The notes below the pieces were generated by a model that saw nothing but the letters and a program-made list of their open reading frames with translations, was not told the DNA's origin and searched no databases. Below are positions 44,300 through 52,472 of a stretch of 63,505 nucleotides of DNA, piece after piece (within the stretch, counting starts at the first letter, position 1; each line of letters begins with the position of its first letter). The DNA comes from DATILL01 sp035476575 (GTDB taxonomy: Bacteria; Actinomycetota; Actinomycetes; Mycobacteriales; JACQDL01). The translations under genes were made by a program, and so were the position numbers. Location: NCBI GenBank assembly GCA_035476575.1, contig DATILL010000092.1, positions 1 through 63,505 of the forward strand, read 5' to 3'.

Positions 44300-45835
44300 T
44301 CATCGCAGCGCCCCCGTCATGGCTGAGCCCAGATCCTCGGGGGTGACCGTGGCCGGGTCCGCGTCGGCGACCAGCCTGCCGCGCAGGATCACCTTGAGTG
44401 TGTCGGAGAGCCCGATCAGCTCGTCCAGGTCCGCGGAGATGAGCAGTACGGCAAGTCCCTCGGCGCGGGCCGTCCGCAGATGGTCCCAGATCGCGGCCTG
44501 CGCACCGACGTCCACCCCGCGGGTGGGATGGGAGGCGATCAGCAGCTTCGGCCGCGCACTCATCTCCCGGCCGATGATGAGCTTCTGCTGGTTCCCGCCG
44601 GACAGCGCGGACGCGGCCACGTCGATGCTCGGCGTCCGGACGTCGTACTCCCGCACGATCCGCTCGGTGTCGGCCCTGGCCCCGCGCCGGTCGACCCAGG
44701 GCCCGGAGACGTTGGGTCGCTCAGTCTGGTGCCCGAGCACCCGGTTCTCCCACAGGCTGGCCGCCAGCAGCAGGCCGTGCCGCTGCCGGTCCTCCGGGAT
44801 GTAGCCGATGCCCACCTCGCGCCGCCGCCGGGTGGACACCCCGGCCAGGTCGACGCCGTCCAGCACGATCCGTCCACCGCGGACCGGTCGCATGCCCATG
44901 ACGGCCTCGACCAGCTCGGCCTGGCCGTTGCCCTCGACCCCGGCGATGCCCAGGATCTCACCGCGGTGGATCACGAAGGAGATGTCGTCGAGCACCGGAC
45001 GGCCGTCCGGGCTGGTCGACGTCAGGCCCTCCACCTGGAGCATGTCCGCGGTGGTGACCGTGGACTCCCCGGTCCGCGGGGACGGCAGCTCGCTGCCCAC
45101 CATCAGCTCGGCGAGCTGCCGGGAGGTCACCTGGCTCGGCTGGACGGTGGCGACCGTCGTGCCGCGTCGGATCACGGTGATCTCGTCGGCGACCGCGAGC
45201 ACCTCGTCCAGCTTGTGCGAGATGAAGATGACGGTCAGCCCCTCGGCCCTGAGGTCGCGCAGGTTGCCGAAGAGCTCGTCCACCTCCTGCGGCACGAGGA
45301 CCGCGGTTGGCTCGTCCAGGATCAGGATCCGGGCGCCGCGGTAGAGCACCTTGAGGATCTCCACCCGCTGCCGGGCGCCGACGCCCAGCCCCTCGACCAG
45401 AGCGTCCGGGTCGACGTCGAGGCCGTAGGAGTCGGAGATCTGCCGGATTCTGGCGCGGGCGGCGCGGAGGTCCACCTGACCGCGGCGGGTCGGCTCGCTG
45501 CCGAGGATGACGTTCTCGCAGACGGTCAGGTTGTCGGCCAGCATGAAGTGCTGGTGCACCATACCGATGCCGGCCGCGATGGCGTCCGCCGGGGAGTGGA
45601 ACGTCGTCTCCCGGCCATCGATCGCGATGCTGCCCGCGTCCGGTCTCAGCAAACCGAAGAGGATCTTCATCAGGGTGGACTTGCCGGCGCCGTTCTCGCC
45701 CACGATGGCGTGCACGGAGCCTCGGGCGACCCGGATCTCGACGTCCTTGTTGGCCACGACGCCGGGGAACCGCTTGGTGATGCCGCGCAGCTCCACCGCG
45801 GGGGCGGTGGCCGCGACGGGTTCGGTGGCGGTCAT
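44300..45835 (-). CDS. nucleoside ABC transporter dual ATPase
   Basis: A tandem ATPase of 511 residues like RbsA/NupO. The first half has Walker A GENGAGKST, GVGARQRVEILKVL in place of the usual signature, and ILILDEPTAVL. The second half has LSGGNQQKLIIGREM but no standard Walker A (AGVEGNGQAELVEAV), as is usual for the degenerate second site. Start ATG 45835 with GAGGAGAG upstream; the neighbouring binding protein starts the operon. Confidence 0.94.
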   Translation of the reverse strand: MTATEPVAATAPAVELRGITKRFPGVVANKDVEIRVARGSVHAIVGENGAGKSTLMKILFGLLRPDAGSIAIDGRETTFHSPADAIAAGIGMVHQHFMLADNLTVCENVILGSEPTRRGQVDLRAARARIRQISDSYGLDVDPDALVEGLGVGARQRVEILKVLYRGARILILDEPTAVLVPQEVDELFGNLRDLRAEGLTVIFISHKLDEVLAVADEITVIRRGTTVATVQPSQVTSRQLAELMVGSELPSPRTGESTVTTADMLQVEGLTSTSPDGRPVLDDISFVIHRGEILGIAGVEGNGQAELVEAVMGMRPVRGGRIVLDGVDLAGVSTRRRREVGIGYIPEDRQRHGLLLAASLWENRVLGHQTERPNVSGPWVDRRGARADTERIVREYDVRTPSIDVAASALSGGNQQKLIIGREMSARPKLLIASHPTRGVDVGAQAAIWDHLRTARAEGLAVLLISADLDELIGLSDTLKVILRGRLVADADPATVTPEDLGSAMTGALR

Positions 45836-45926
45836 GGCACTCTCCTCGGATGCAGCGCACGAGCCGAAACGACGAACCCGGGGAGACGCTGCCGCGCCAC
45901 CCCGGGTCGTCACTGTCGGACCAGGG

Positions 45927-46982
45927 TCAGGAAGTGGGGACGGTGATCTTCCCATCGCTGATCTGGGTCCTGTACCCGTCCAGCTTGGTCTTGACGTCGT
46001 CGATTTTGCCGCCGCTGGTGGCGTAGTCGACGCCGCCGGCCTTCAGGTCGAACTGGTTGGTGCCGGCGGTGAACCTGCCCGCCGCCGCCTGCTCGACGAA
46101 CTCGTACACGGCCACGTCGACGTGCTTAATCATCGAGGTGATGATGACGTCCTTCACCGCCGCGTCGGCGGTCTGGTACTGGTCGGAGTCGACGCCGATG
46201 GCCTGCTTGCCGGCGTCCTTCGCGGCGGTGAACACGCCTGGGCCGGAGCCGCCCGCCGCCTGGTAGACGATGTCCGCGCCAGCGTCGTACTGGCCCTTGG
46301 CGGCCTCCTTGCCGGCACCCGGGTCGGAGAAGCCGGAGCAGGCCTGCTGCGGGGTAGACAGGTACTTCGACTCGATCTTGATGCTCGGGTTGACCGCCTT
46401 GGCGCCCGCCGCGTACCCCGCCGCGAACTTGTGGATCAACGGCACATCGCAGCCGCCGATGAAGCCGATGTGGCCAGCCTTGCTCTTCAGCGCGGCCGCA
46501 GCGCCGACCAGGAAGGAACCCTGCTCCTCGGCGAAGGTCAGGTTGGCCACGTTCGGGCCGGACACGTCGAAGGTGGTCGCGTCGACGATGGCGAAGTGCA
46601 CGTTCGGGTACTTCGGCGCTACCGTCTTCAGTGCCGGGGCGTAGGCGAAGCCGACCGCGATGATCGGGTTGAAGCCGAGGTCTGCCAGCGCGGTCAGCCG
46701 GTCGGCCCGCTCCTTGTCGGTCTCGCCCTGGACCGCCGAGAGTTCCTTGACATTGTCGGCCGCTATCCCGAGCTCGCCCTTGACCTTGTCCAGGCCGGTC
46801 GCGGCGGAGTCGTTGAACGACCGGTCGCCACGGCCGCCAATGTCGTACGCCAAGCCCACCTTGAGGTTGCTTTTGGCGCCACCCGGGCCCGGCGTGCTCT
46901 CCTTCTTGCTACAAGCGGCGAGTGACATGCCGGCCAGCGCCAGCACTACCGCCCCCACTGCCATACCACGCACACGGCGCAA
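45927..46982 (-). CDS. BmpA/PnrA-type nucleoside-binding lipoprotein
   Basis: The extracytoplasmic substrate-binding lipoprotein of the importer. It has a signal peptide with lipobox SLAAC (cysteine about residue 25), then KVGLAYDIGGRGDRSFNDSA, the family's opening strand, VGFAYAPALKTVAPKYPNV, AGHIGFIGGCDVPLIHKF and GADIVYQAAGGSGPGVF. The best start is TTG 46982: GAGGAG lies 8 bases upstream and gives a short basic n-region. It is the first gene of the bmpA-ATPase-permeases-cdd-deoA unit. Confidence 0.93.
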   Translation of the reverse strand: MRRVRGMAVGAVVLALAGMSLAACSKKESTPGPGGAKSNLKVGLAYDIGGRGDRSFNDSAATGLDKVKGELGIAADNVKELSAVQGETDKERADRLTALADLGFNPIIAVGFAYAPALKTVAPKYPNVHFAIVDATTFDVSGPNVANLTFAEEQGSFLVGAAAALKSKAGHIGFIGGCDVPLIHKFAAGYAAGAKAVNPSIKIESKYLSTPQQACSGFSDPGAGKEAAKGQYDAGADIVYQAAGGSGPGVFTAAKDAGKQAIGVDSDQYQTADAAVKDVIITSMIKHVDVAVYEFVEQAAAGRFTAGTNQFDLKAGGVDYATSGGKIDDVKTKLDGYRTQISDGKITVPTS

Positions 46983-47110
46983 GGCAGGTCTCCTCTCCGA
47001 CAGACCAACGGGCACGCACGCCCGACGCAAGCCGGTGACGATATCGGTCCGGTAACCCGTTCGTGTCCAGAACGAGCAGCACGAGACCACATTGTTGTAC
47101 GCGGAAAAGT

Positions 47111-47152
47111 TGCTAGCACTGCGGCGTCACAGGGCCCGCCGCAGTGCTAGCA
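47111..47152. repeat. inverted repeat upstream of the AbiEi/DUF559-like gene
   Basis: TGCTAGCACTGCGGCG (47111-47126) pairs perfectly with CGCCGCAGTGCTAGCA (47137-47152), a 16-bp stem and 10-base loop. Its left arm plus flank is shared with the element at 48136. Confidence 0.9.
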
Positions 47153-47260
47153 GGTGGGGTTGACGGCGCGGGCGCAAGTGGTGGCCAGGCGCCTGTGCAC
47201 AACCCGCGGATGCTGTGGACGACTGACGCACCGCTCCGGCAAGTTCGCGACGATCCGGCC

Positions 47261-48163
47261 ATGACACCGAATCAGGCCCTGCTCGCCGTCGCAACCGCGC
47301 AGGATGACGTCCTCACCCGGGCGCAGCTACGCGACGTCGGGATCAACGACGACCTGGCCCGAGGGCAGCTGCGGGCACGGCGCTGGCAGGCGTCCGGTCG
47401 CCGAGTCATCATCCTGCACAACGGCCCGCTGACCGCTCGGCAACAGCTCTGGCTCGCCGTGCTCACGGTCGGCCCGGCCGCGGCCCTCTGCGGGCTGACC
47501 GCCGCTGCCGAGCACGGGCTGGCCGGGTACGGCAGCGACCTCATCCATGTCGTGGTGCCGAACGGCAAACACTGGCATCCGCCGCCCGGAGTCCGGCTGC
47601 ACGTGTCCCGGCGATTCAACCCGCGGACGGACGTTCGTCCCGCCTCTCAGCCGCCGGCCGTGACGGTGGAGCGCGCTCTGCTCGACGCGGCCGTGTGGTC
47701 AGCCGCTGGCCGCCGGGCCACCTCGATCCTTGCCGCGGGTGTCCAGCAGCGGCTGACCACGGCGGACCGGCTGCTCGTGGAGCTGGCCGCCGCGGGCGCC
47801 GTGCGGCATCGCCGGCTGCTCGGTGCGATGCTCCTCGACATCGACGGCGGCTCCCATTCGCTGGGCGAGCTGGACCTGCTGCGGCTGTGCCGGGAGCACG
47901 GTCTGCCGACCCCGAACCGGCAGGCGATGCGCGTTGACCGGGACGGGCGGCGACGGTACCTGGATGCCGACTTCGGTGCGGTCGCCGTCGAGATTGACGG
48001 CCGGGGGCATCTCGACCCCGATCAGTGGTGGTCCGACCTCGACCGGCAGAACTCGCTGGTCGCGGCCGGGGCACGGGTGCTGCGCTTTCCCAGCTCCGCC
48101 GTGCGGATGTACCCCGAGCGGGTGGCGGAGCAAATCTTGCTAGCACTGCGGCGTGCCCGGTGA
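47261..48163 (+). CDS. AbiEi-like/DUF559 endonuclease-fold protein
   Basis: The 300 residues have an N-terminal AbiEi-antitoxin-like winged helix (DVLTRAQLRDVGINDDLARGQL, RVIILHNGPLTARQQLWLA) and a middle region typical of these proteins (GLTAAAEHGLAGY, VTVERALLDAAVW). The C-terminal PD-(D/E)xK-like domain is of the Vsr/DUF559 type (RYLDADFGAVAVEIDGRGHL, RVLRFPSSAVRMYPERVAEQIL). Such genes are common solitary units in actinobacteria; no AbiEii-type toxin is adjacent. Inverted repeats flank it on both sides and the second overlaps its last codons. ATG 47261 is a better start than the upstream frame, which overlaps the first repeat. Confidence 0.8.
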   Translation: MTPNQALLAVATAQDDVLTRAQLRDVGINDDLARGQLRARRWQASGRRVIILHNGPLTARQQLWLAVLTVGPAAALCGLTAAAEHGLAGYGSDLIHVVVPNGKHWHPPPGVRLHVSRRFNPRTDVRPASQPPAVTVERALLDAAVWSAAGRRATSILAAGVQQRLTTADRLLVELAAAGAVRHRRLLGAMLLDIDGGSHSLGELDLLRLCREHGLPTPNRQAMRVDRDGRRRYLDADFGAVAVEIDGRGHLDPDQWWSDLDRQNSLVAAGARVLRFPSSAVRMYPERVAEQILLALRRAR

Positions 48164-48181
48164 CGCCGTGGTGCTAGCAAG
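48136..48181. repeat. inverted repeat over the AbiEi/DUF559-like gene stop
   Basis: CTTGCTAGCACTGCGGCGT (48136-48154) and ACGCCGTGGTGCTAGCAAG (48163-48181) pair with two mismatches over 19 bp, loop 8 bases. It contains the stop codon (48161-48163) and could terminate transcription. Confidence 0.9.
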
Positions 48182-48195
48182 TCCGGGATGTCGGT

Positions 48196-48210
48196 TAGCC
48201 TGCGGGCGTG
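48196..48210 (+). promoter_or_regulatory. leaderless promoter of the carboxypeptidase gene
   Basis: TAGCCT (48196-48201), six bases, then GTG 48208. Confidence 0.5.
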
Positions 48211-49335
48211 CGCCGTGCCCCCCTGGCCCTGTCCGTCCTGCTTCTCGCCGCCACGGTCGGCTGCCCGGCGACCGGCGCTGCTGCGGACCCGGCAGCGACA
48301 GGTGGGCCGCTGCTGGCCGGGCGTGGGGTCGTCGTACCGCCGGGCGCGCCAGCGCTGCCGCGCGACCTCACCGCCCGCGGCTGGCTGGTCGCCGACCTGG
48401 ATACCGGCGCGGTGCTCGGCGCCCGCGACCCGCACGGCCGCTACCTGCCGGCCAGCACGCTGAAGACCCTGACCGCGCTCACCCTGCTGCCGAGGCTGAC
48501 CGACCGGCACCGGGTGGTCCGGGCGTCCGTGGCGGACTCCACCATCGACGGCACCAGGGTCGGGCTGGTCCCGAACGGCCGGTACCGGATCGAGATGCTC
48601 TTCCAGTGCCTGCTGATGATGTCCGGAAACGACTGCGCCAGCGCGCTGGCCGAGGCGAACGGCGGCGTGCCGCTGACGGTGGCCGAGATGAACGCCGAGG
48701 CCCGCCGGCTGCATGCCGATGACACCTACGCCGCGACGCCGTCCGGGCTGGACGGCACCGGCCAGGCCACCTCGGCGTACGACCTGGCACTGATCATGCG
48801 GCAGGCGGTCGCGATCCCGGACTTCCGGCGTTACAACACCACCCGGATGAGCACCGTGCCGGCACAGTCGTCGAGGTACCGCTCCTACCAGTTCGCCAAC
48901 GACAACAAGCTGCTCTGGCGCTACCCCGGCGTGCTCGCGGCCAAGAACGGCTACACCGACGCCGCCCGGCACACGTTCGTCGCGGTGGTCCAGCGGGGAT
49001 CCCGGCGGCTGGTGGTGTCCCTGCTGCACGGCGAGCAGGCACCGCTGCCGATGTGGCGGCAGGCCGCTCAGCTCGTCGAGTGGGGTGCCCGCACGACCAC
49101 GCCGGTCGGCCAGCTGGTCAACCCGGGGCCACCCGGTGCTCCCGGGGCCGCGACGAGCCCACCGGCCGGCGGTGCCGCGGGCGATGCGTCCGGCGGACAC
49201 CCGGGCACCGGCGATCGGCGCTGGCTGCCGATCGGGCTGGCCGTCGGTGGCGTGGCTCTGGTCGCCATCCTGGCCGCCCGCCGCCGTCGCCCACCGCACT
49301 GGCGCCCTCAGCGGCCGGGTTCGCCGCGGAGGTAG
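48208..49335 (+). CDS. D-alanyl-D-alanine carboxypeptidase (DacA/DacC family)
   Basis: Trims the terminal D-Ala of peptidoglycan stem peptides outside the membrane. The 375 residues have a signal peptide, the active-site serine in PASTLKTL (SxxK), MMSGNDCASAL (SxN) and AAKNGYTDAA in place of the KTG motif. A Pro/Gly-rich linker is followed by a C-terminal helix (about 333-352, PIGLAVGGVALVAILAA) and an Arg-rich cytoplasmic tail, so it is membrane-anchored. Penicillin-binding-protein 5-like; KNG instead of KTG occurs in some actinobacterial members. Confidence 0.92.
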   Translation: MRRAPLALSVLLLAATVGCPATGAAADPAATGGPLLAGRGVVVPPGAPALPRDLTARGWLVADLDTGAVLGARDPHGRYLPASTLKTLTALTLLPRLTDRHRVVRASVADSTIDGTRVGLVPNGRYRIEMLFQCLLMMSGNDCASALAEANGGVPLTVAEMNAEARRLHADDTYAATPSGLDGTGQATSAYDLALIMRQAVAIPDFRRYNTTRMSTVPAQSSRYRSYQFANDNKLLWRYPGVLAAKNGYTDAARHTFVAVVQRGSRRLVVSLLHGEQAPLPMWRQAAQLVEWGARTTTPVGQLVNPGPPGAPGAATSPPAGGAAGDASGGHPGTGDRRWLPIGLAVGGVALVAILAARRRRPPHWRPQRPGSPRR

Positions 49336-49584
49336 TCGCGGGCCGCCTCGTCGGCGTGGACGCCGCCTCGGCCGAGGTGGGCAGCTCACCGACTGGGGCT
49401 GCCCGGCACCAGCCACAGCCCGACTCGGCGTGCGGCAGGATCCGGGCCAGCGCCGCCCGGCCGTCCAGCTCACCGGAGCGGATCCGCCCGACCCGTCTGG
49501 TCCAGTGGGCCTCGATGCGGGCGAGCATTCCTTTTGCGTGGTGTCGCCGCCCGCTGGCCCGCTGGCTGACGTATAGGGGCGAAG
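49336..49584 (-). other. gene-poor stretch with a coding-like antisense fragment
   Basis: On the minus strand, the frame from ATG 49528 (MLARIEAHWTRRVGRIRSGE, then HAESGCGWCRA) has almost pure GC in third positions for about 45 codons, like real genes here. It then runs antisense into the carboxypeptidase gene to 49118. A frame switch would end it at about 49320 (VHADEAARDYLRGEPGR). It may be a small frameshifted gene of unknown family. Confidence 0.25.
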
Positions 49585-50082
49585 TCAGGCCTGGTCTAGG
49601 TGGTTGGGTGGGATGCCGAGGGCGCGGGCGAGCTGGTTGAGCTTGAGCTGGGCGGCGTGAGTGTCCTGGTCGGGCTGGTGTGCGGTGAGGGCGGTGAGGG
49701 CGGTGAGGGCAGGTTCGCTGAGGTGTTGGCGGTAGAGGTGGAGGACCTGGGTGGTGTCGCTCCGGTCAGCTCGGGCCGGGCCGGGCCGGGGTCGGGTGTG
49801 GGGTGTAGGCGAGGCTGGCGTAGGCGCGGGGGCGCCGAGGCCTTCGACGACGCGTTCGATGACGTCGTAGGCCTGGACCTGCCGGCCATGGGTGATCGCG
49901 GAGACCTCGGGCTGTGACTGTCCGACGAGGGCGGCGATGTGCTGCTGGGAGTAGCTGTGGGCCTGTAGCAGCCGGTAGAGGCGGGTGATGTCGCGGACGG
50001 CGAGCACGGCGCGGATGTCGGGGCCCTCCCACAGCGCGGGGTCGGGGCGCTGCCGGCGGGGGTCCGCCGGCCCGGCTCTCAC
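49585..50082 (-). CDS. helix-turn-helix regulator of the Frankia/Micromonospora XRE-like type
   Basis: The 165 residues begin with DPALWEGPDIRAVLAVRDIT then a helix-turn-helix, LLQAHSYSQQHIAALVGQ and SQPEVSAITHGRQVQAYDVIE, the pattern of a large actinobacterial regulator group. The C-terminal part is short (LHLYRQHLSEPALTALTAL) rather than the usual TPR region, so it may be truncated. GTG 50082 overlaps the stop of an upstream frame (GTGA). A second, broken member of the same family lies at 63260-63477. Confidence 0.75.
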   Translation of the reverse strand: MRAGPADPRRQRPDPALWEGPDIRAVLAVRDITRLYRLLQAHSYSQQHIAALVGQSQPEVSAITHGRQVQAYDVIERVVEGLGAPAPTPASPTPHTRPRPGPARADRSDTTQVLHLYRQHLSEPALTALTALTAHQPDQDTHAAQLKLNQLARALGIPPNHLDQA

Positions 50083-50183
50083 GCCGCGCCCCCAGCGGCG
50101 TCCCCGGCGGGGTCGTCGGTGTCGGGTGGGGTGTCCAGCAGGTGGGGGTCCTCCCGGAGGAGCATGGTGAGCAGGAACGCCAC
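50079..50183 (-). CDS. short frame coupled to the HTH regulator (5'-truncated partner?)
   Basis: Reads VAFLLTMLLREDPHLLDTPP and on to a stop that overlaps the regulator GTG. It abuts the transposase remnant, so the rest of the gene was probably lost there. At 63474 the second regulator copy has the same coupled upstream frame. No family recognised. Confidence 0.35.
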   Translation of the reverse strand: MAFLLTMLLREDPHLLDTPPDTDDPAGDAAGGAA

Positions 50184-50201
50184 GTGTCGGGTTGGGAGGG
50201 G

Positions 50202-50354
50202 ATGTCACCCGAGGAGCTGCTCGCGTTGGTCGATGTTCAGGCCGAGACGATCGCGTCGCTGACGCTGCGGGTGGCTGAGCTGGAGCGGCAGTTGGCGGTG
50301 GACTCGGCGAGCTCCTCCAAGCCGCCGTCCAAGTCGAGCGTACCGAGCTCACCG
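50202..50354 (+). pseudogene. IS66-type transposase N-terminal remnant
   Basis: MSPEELLALVDVQAETIASL then RVAELERQLAVDSASSSKPP is the typical N-terminal leucine-zipper and SSKPPS motif of IS66-family transposases. After about 50 residues the similarity stops; no DDE domain or terminal repeats remain. Confidence 0.65.
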
Positions 50355-50450
50355 GGCAGCCTTACCACGACGGCCGCGCGGACCGAATGCACGCCTCGAT
50401 ACCGGAGATCGAGCGCGCATTGATGAGCTACGACCTACCGGCTGTCGGAG

Positions 50451-50900
50451 ATGCGCCAAGACGCGGTAGAGGCTGCTCAATTGAGGATGAGCGCCAAGTA
50501 TGTCTTCTGGACGCTGGCTGTTGCCTATCGCCGCGCGGACGCTCTGGCGAACAAGCTCGGGTACCTGCACCTCTCGTACCTGGCCGTTCAGCGTGCCACC
50601 CGCGAGTGCCTCGAAGAGACGGGCGTGTCCGCTGTGGTGACCGGATTCCTCGGCGTCTACTCGGACCCGGCACACGTCGTCGCCTACCCGGACGGCGCGA
50701 TCCGGCAGGAGTACGAAGTAACCCTGGTTGGCCGACCAGTAGGCGGCGCCCCGGCGGCCAACGACGAAGCATCGGACGTCCGGTGGGTGTCCCCAGCCGA
50801 GCATGACGCACTCAACATACATGAGACAATGCGCCGCCAGATAAGCGACTACACCCAGGCGAGTACCCGCACATCGACTGAGCCCGCCGTCGTTCCATAG
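50451..50900 (+). pseudogene. 5'-truncated NUDIX hydrolase
   Basis: From about 50590 the frame matches a NUDIX hydrolase: RATRECLEETGVSAVVTGFL holds the second half of the NUDIX box (REUxEExGU), followed by VYSDPAHVVAYPDG and DVRWVSPAEHDALNIHETM. The first half of the box (Gx5E) is missing and replaced by unrelated sequence (AKYVFWTLAVAYRRADALA), so catalysis is not expected. The region continues to 50993 with another fragment on the minus strand (RYGPDHVVARAIGSASDDIR) without a start. Confidence 0.6.
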
Positions 50901-50993
50901 ACTTAATCGCGGCGCGTATATCGTCCGACGCCGAGCCGATCGCCCGCGCCACCACGTGATCCGGGCCGTACCGCGCCCTAATCTCCGCTCAGA

Positions 50994-51905
50994 TCAGGGC
51001 TGGCTCGCGGCGGCCGGGCTGGTCGGGAGGTGCTGCTCGGCGGCGGTCCAGGCCGAGCCGAACAGCAGGAACCGGGACACCAGGTTCAGCCAGAGCAGCA
51101 CGCCGAGGACCCCGCCGAGGACGGCGAACGACGGGCTCTGCGAGACCCGGGTGATGTAGAACGTGCCGACCAGCTTGAGCAGCTCGAACCCGACCGCGCA
51201 GAAGACCGCACCCTTGAGCACGCTGCGGTACCGCACCGAAGCCCGCGGCAGCCGGGCCAGGAACCACCCGAAGACCAGCGTGTCGCCGACCACCGCGATG
51301 GCGATCCCGACCACGGTGGTGAGCAGCCCCATGCCGGGCACCCCGGCCAGGTGCATGGTGCGGACCAGCCAGTCAGTCGCGGACGACGCCCCGACCGTGA
51401 GGCCCAGCGACGCCAGCCCGAAGACCCCGAGCCCGACTAACGCCAGCCCGTCGTACAGCTTGGCCAGCAGGAAGTTCGGCTGCTTGTCCTGGTCGGTGCC
51501 CCACACGATCTGGACCGCCTTGCGCAGGTTGGCCACCCACCCGAGCCCGGCGTACGCGACACCGAGCAGGCCGACGATCCCGACCAGGTTGCGGTTGGCG
51601 ATGGTCTTGTCGACCAGGCCGCTGGCGAAGTCGCCGGGCAGCACGTCCTGGATGCCAGCCTTCAGGTCGCCGAGCAGCGCCGGGTGGGCGGCCAGCACGA
51701 ACCCCGCGACCGACAGTATGAGCAGCAACAGCGGCACGATGGACAGGAAGCTGTAGTAGGCCACCCCGGCGGCCAGGTAGTCGCCGTTCGCGTCCTTGTA
51801 CCGGGTCGCCGCCCGGAACAGATGGTCCAGCGCCTGGTACCGGGCTCGGGCGGCACGGAGCGTGGCCGTGAGGCGCTCCTTCGTCCTGTCCAACACCGCC
51901 GGCAT
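50994..51905 (-). CDS. YihY/UPF0761 family membrane protein
   Basis: The 303 residues have about six hydrophobic helices and the family hallmarks DYLAAGVAYYSFLSIVPLLLL, NLVGIVGLLGVAYAGLGWVANLR, LPRASVRYRSVLKGAVFCAV and SFAVLGGVLGVLLWLNLVSRF. Once called ribonuclease BN; more likely a transporter-like or envelope protein of unknown function. Start ATG 51905. Confidence 0.92.
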   Translation of the reverse strand: MPAVLDRTKERLTATLRAARARYQALDHLFRAATRYKDANGDYLAAGVAYYSFLSIVPLLLLILSVAGFVLAAHPALLGDLKAGIQDVLPGDFASGLVDKTIANRNLVGIVGLLGVAYAGLGWVANLRKAVQIVWGTDQDKQPNFLLAKLYDGLALVGLGVFGLASLGLTVGASSATDWLVRTMHLAGVPGMGLLTTVVGIAIAVVGDTLVFGWFLARLPRASVRYRSVLKGAVFCAVGFELLKLVGTFYITRVSQSPSFAVLGGVLGVLLWLNLVSRFLLFGSAWTAAEQHLPTSPAAASQP

Positions 51906-51948
51906 TTCTCGGCCTCCCGCGGCTCACACTCGCTCCTGGTACGGCGGG

Positions 51949-52470
51949 CTAGCGCCGGCCGCGAAGCTGGAAGTCACGCTGCGGCTGCCACACGCCATCC
52001 GGGTCGTGCTCGAACATGGTGAACCCCGACACCCTGAACCGGGCGTGGAAGTGTGTCAGACCCTCGTACGCGAAGTCCAGCCGCTCGGGCGGTACGTCAT
52101 GCGCGACCGTCACGTGCGGGTGGTAGGGGAACGTCGTGGTGCGGGCCAGCGGCCCGGAGCGGACGCTGTTCTCGAGCTGCTCGCACTGCCCGATCCCGGC
52201 CGCGACGGCGATGAACACGACCTCGGAGACCGGCCGGAACGTGCCGGTGCCGCGCAGGTGCATGTCGAACGGTGGCAGCCCGCCGGCCACCTGCTCCAGG
52301 TGCGCCTCGACCACTGGCAGCTCCTCGGCCAGGACCTTGGTCGGTGGCAGCAGTGTCACGTGCGGGTGTACCTGGGTGGCCTGCGGGTCACCGGCCCGTG
52401 CCCGCCACTCACGCAGCAACGCCGAGTAGGGCTCGGGGATGCCGATCGCGACCCCGATGATCCGGGTCAC
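51949..52470 (-). CDS. 2'-5' RNA ligase family (2H phosphoesterase)
   Basis: The 173 residues contain the paired catalytic motifs HPHVTLLPP and HPHVTVAHD of 2H phosphoesterases, which act on 2',3'-cyclic phosphates or 2'-5' linkages in RNA or nucleotides. The GTG at 52470 lies two bases after the trpS stop. In related actinobacteria this gene also follows trpS. The natural substrate is unknown. Confidence 0.88.
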   Translation of the reverse strand: MTRIIGVAIGIPEPYSALLREWRARAGDPQATQVHPHVTLLPPTKVLAEELPVVEAHLEQVAGGLPPFDMHLRGTGTFRPVSEVVFIAVAAGIGQCEQLENSVRSGPLARTTTFPYHPHVTVAHDVPPERLDFAYEGLTHFHARFRVSGFTMFEHDPDGVWQPQRDFQLRGRR

Positions 52471-52472
52471 GG

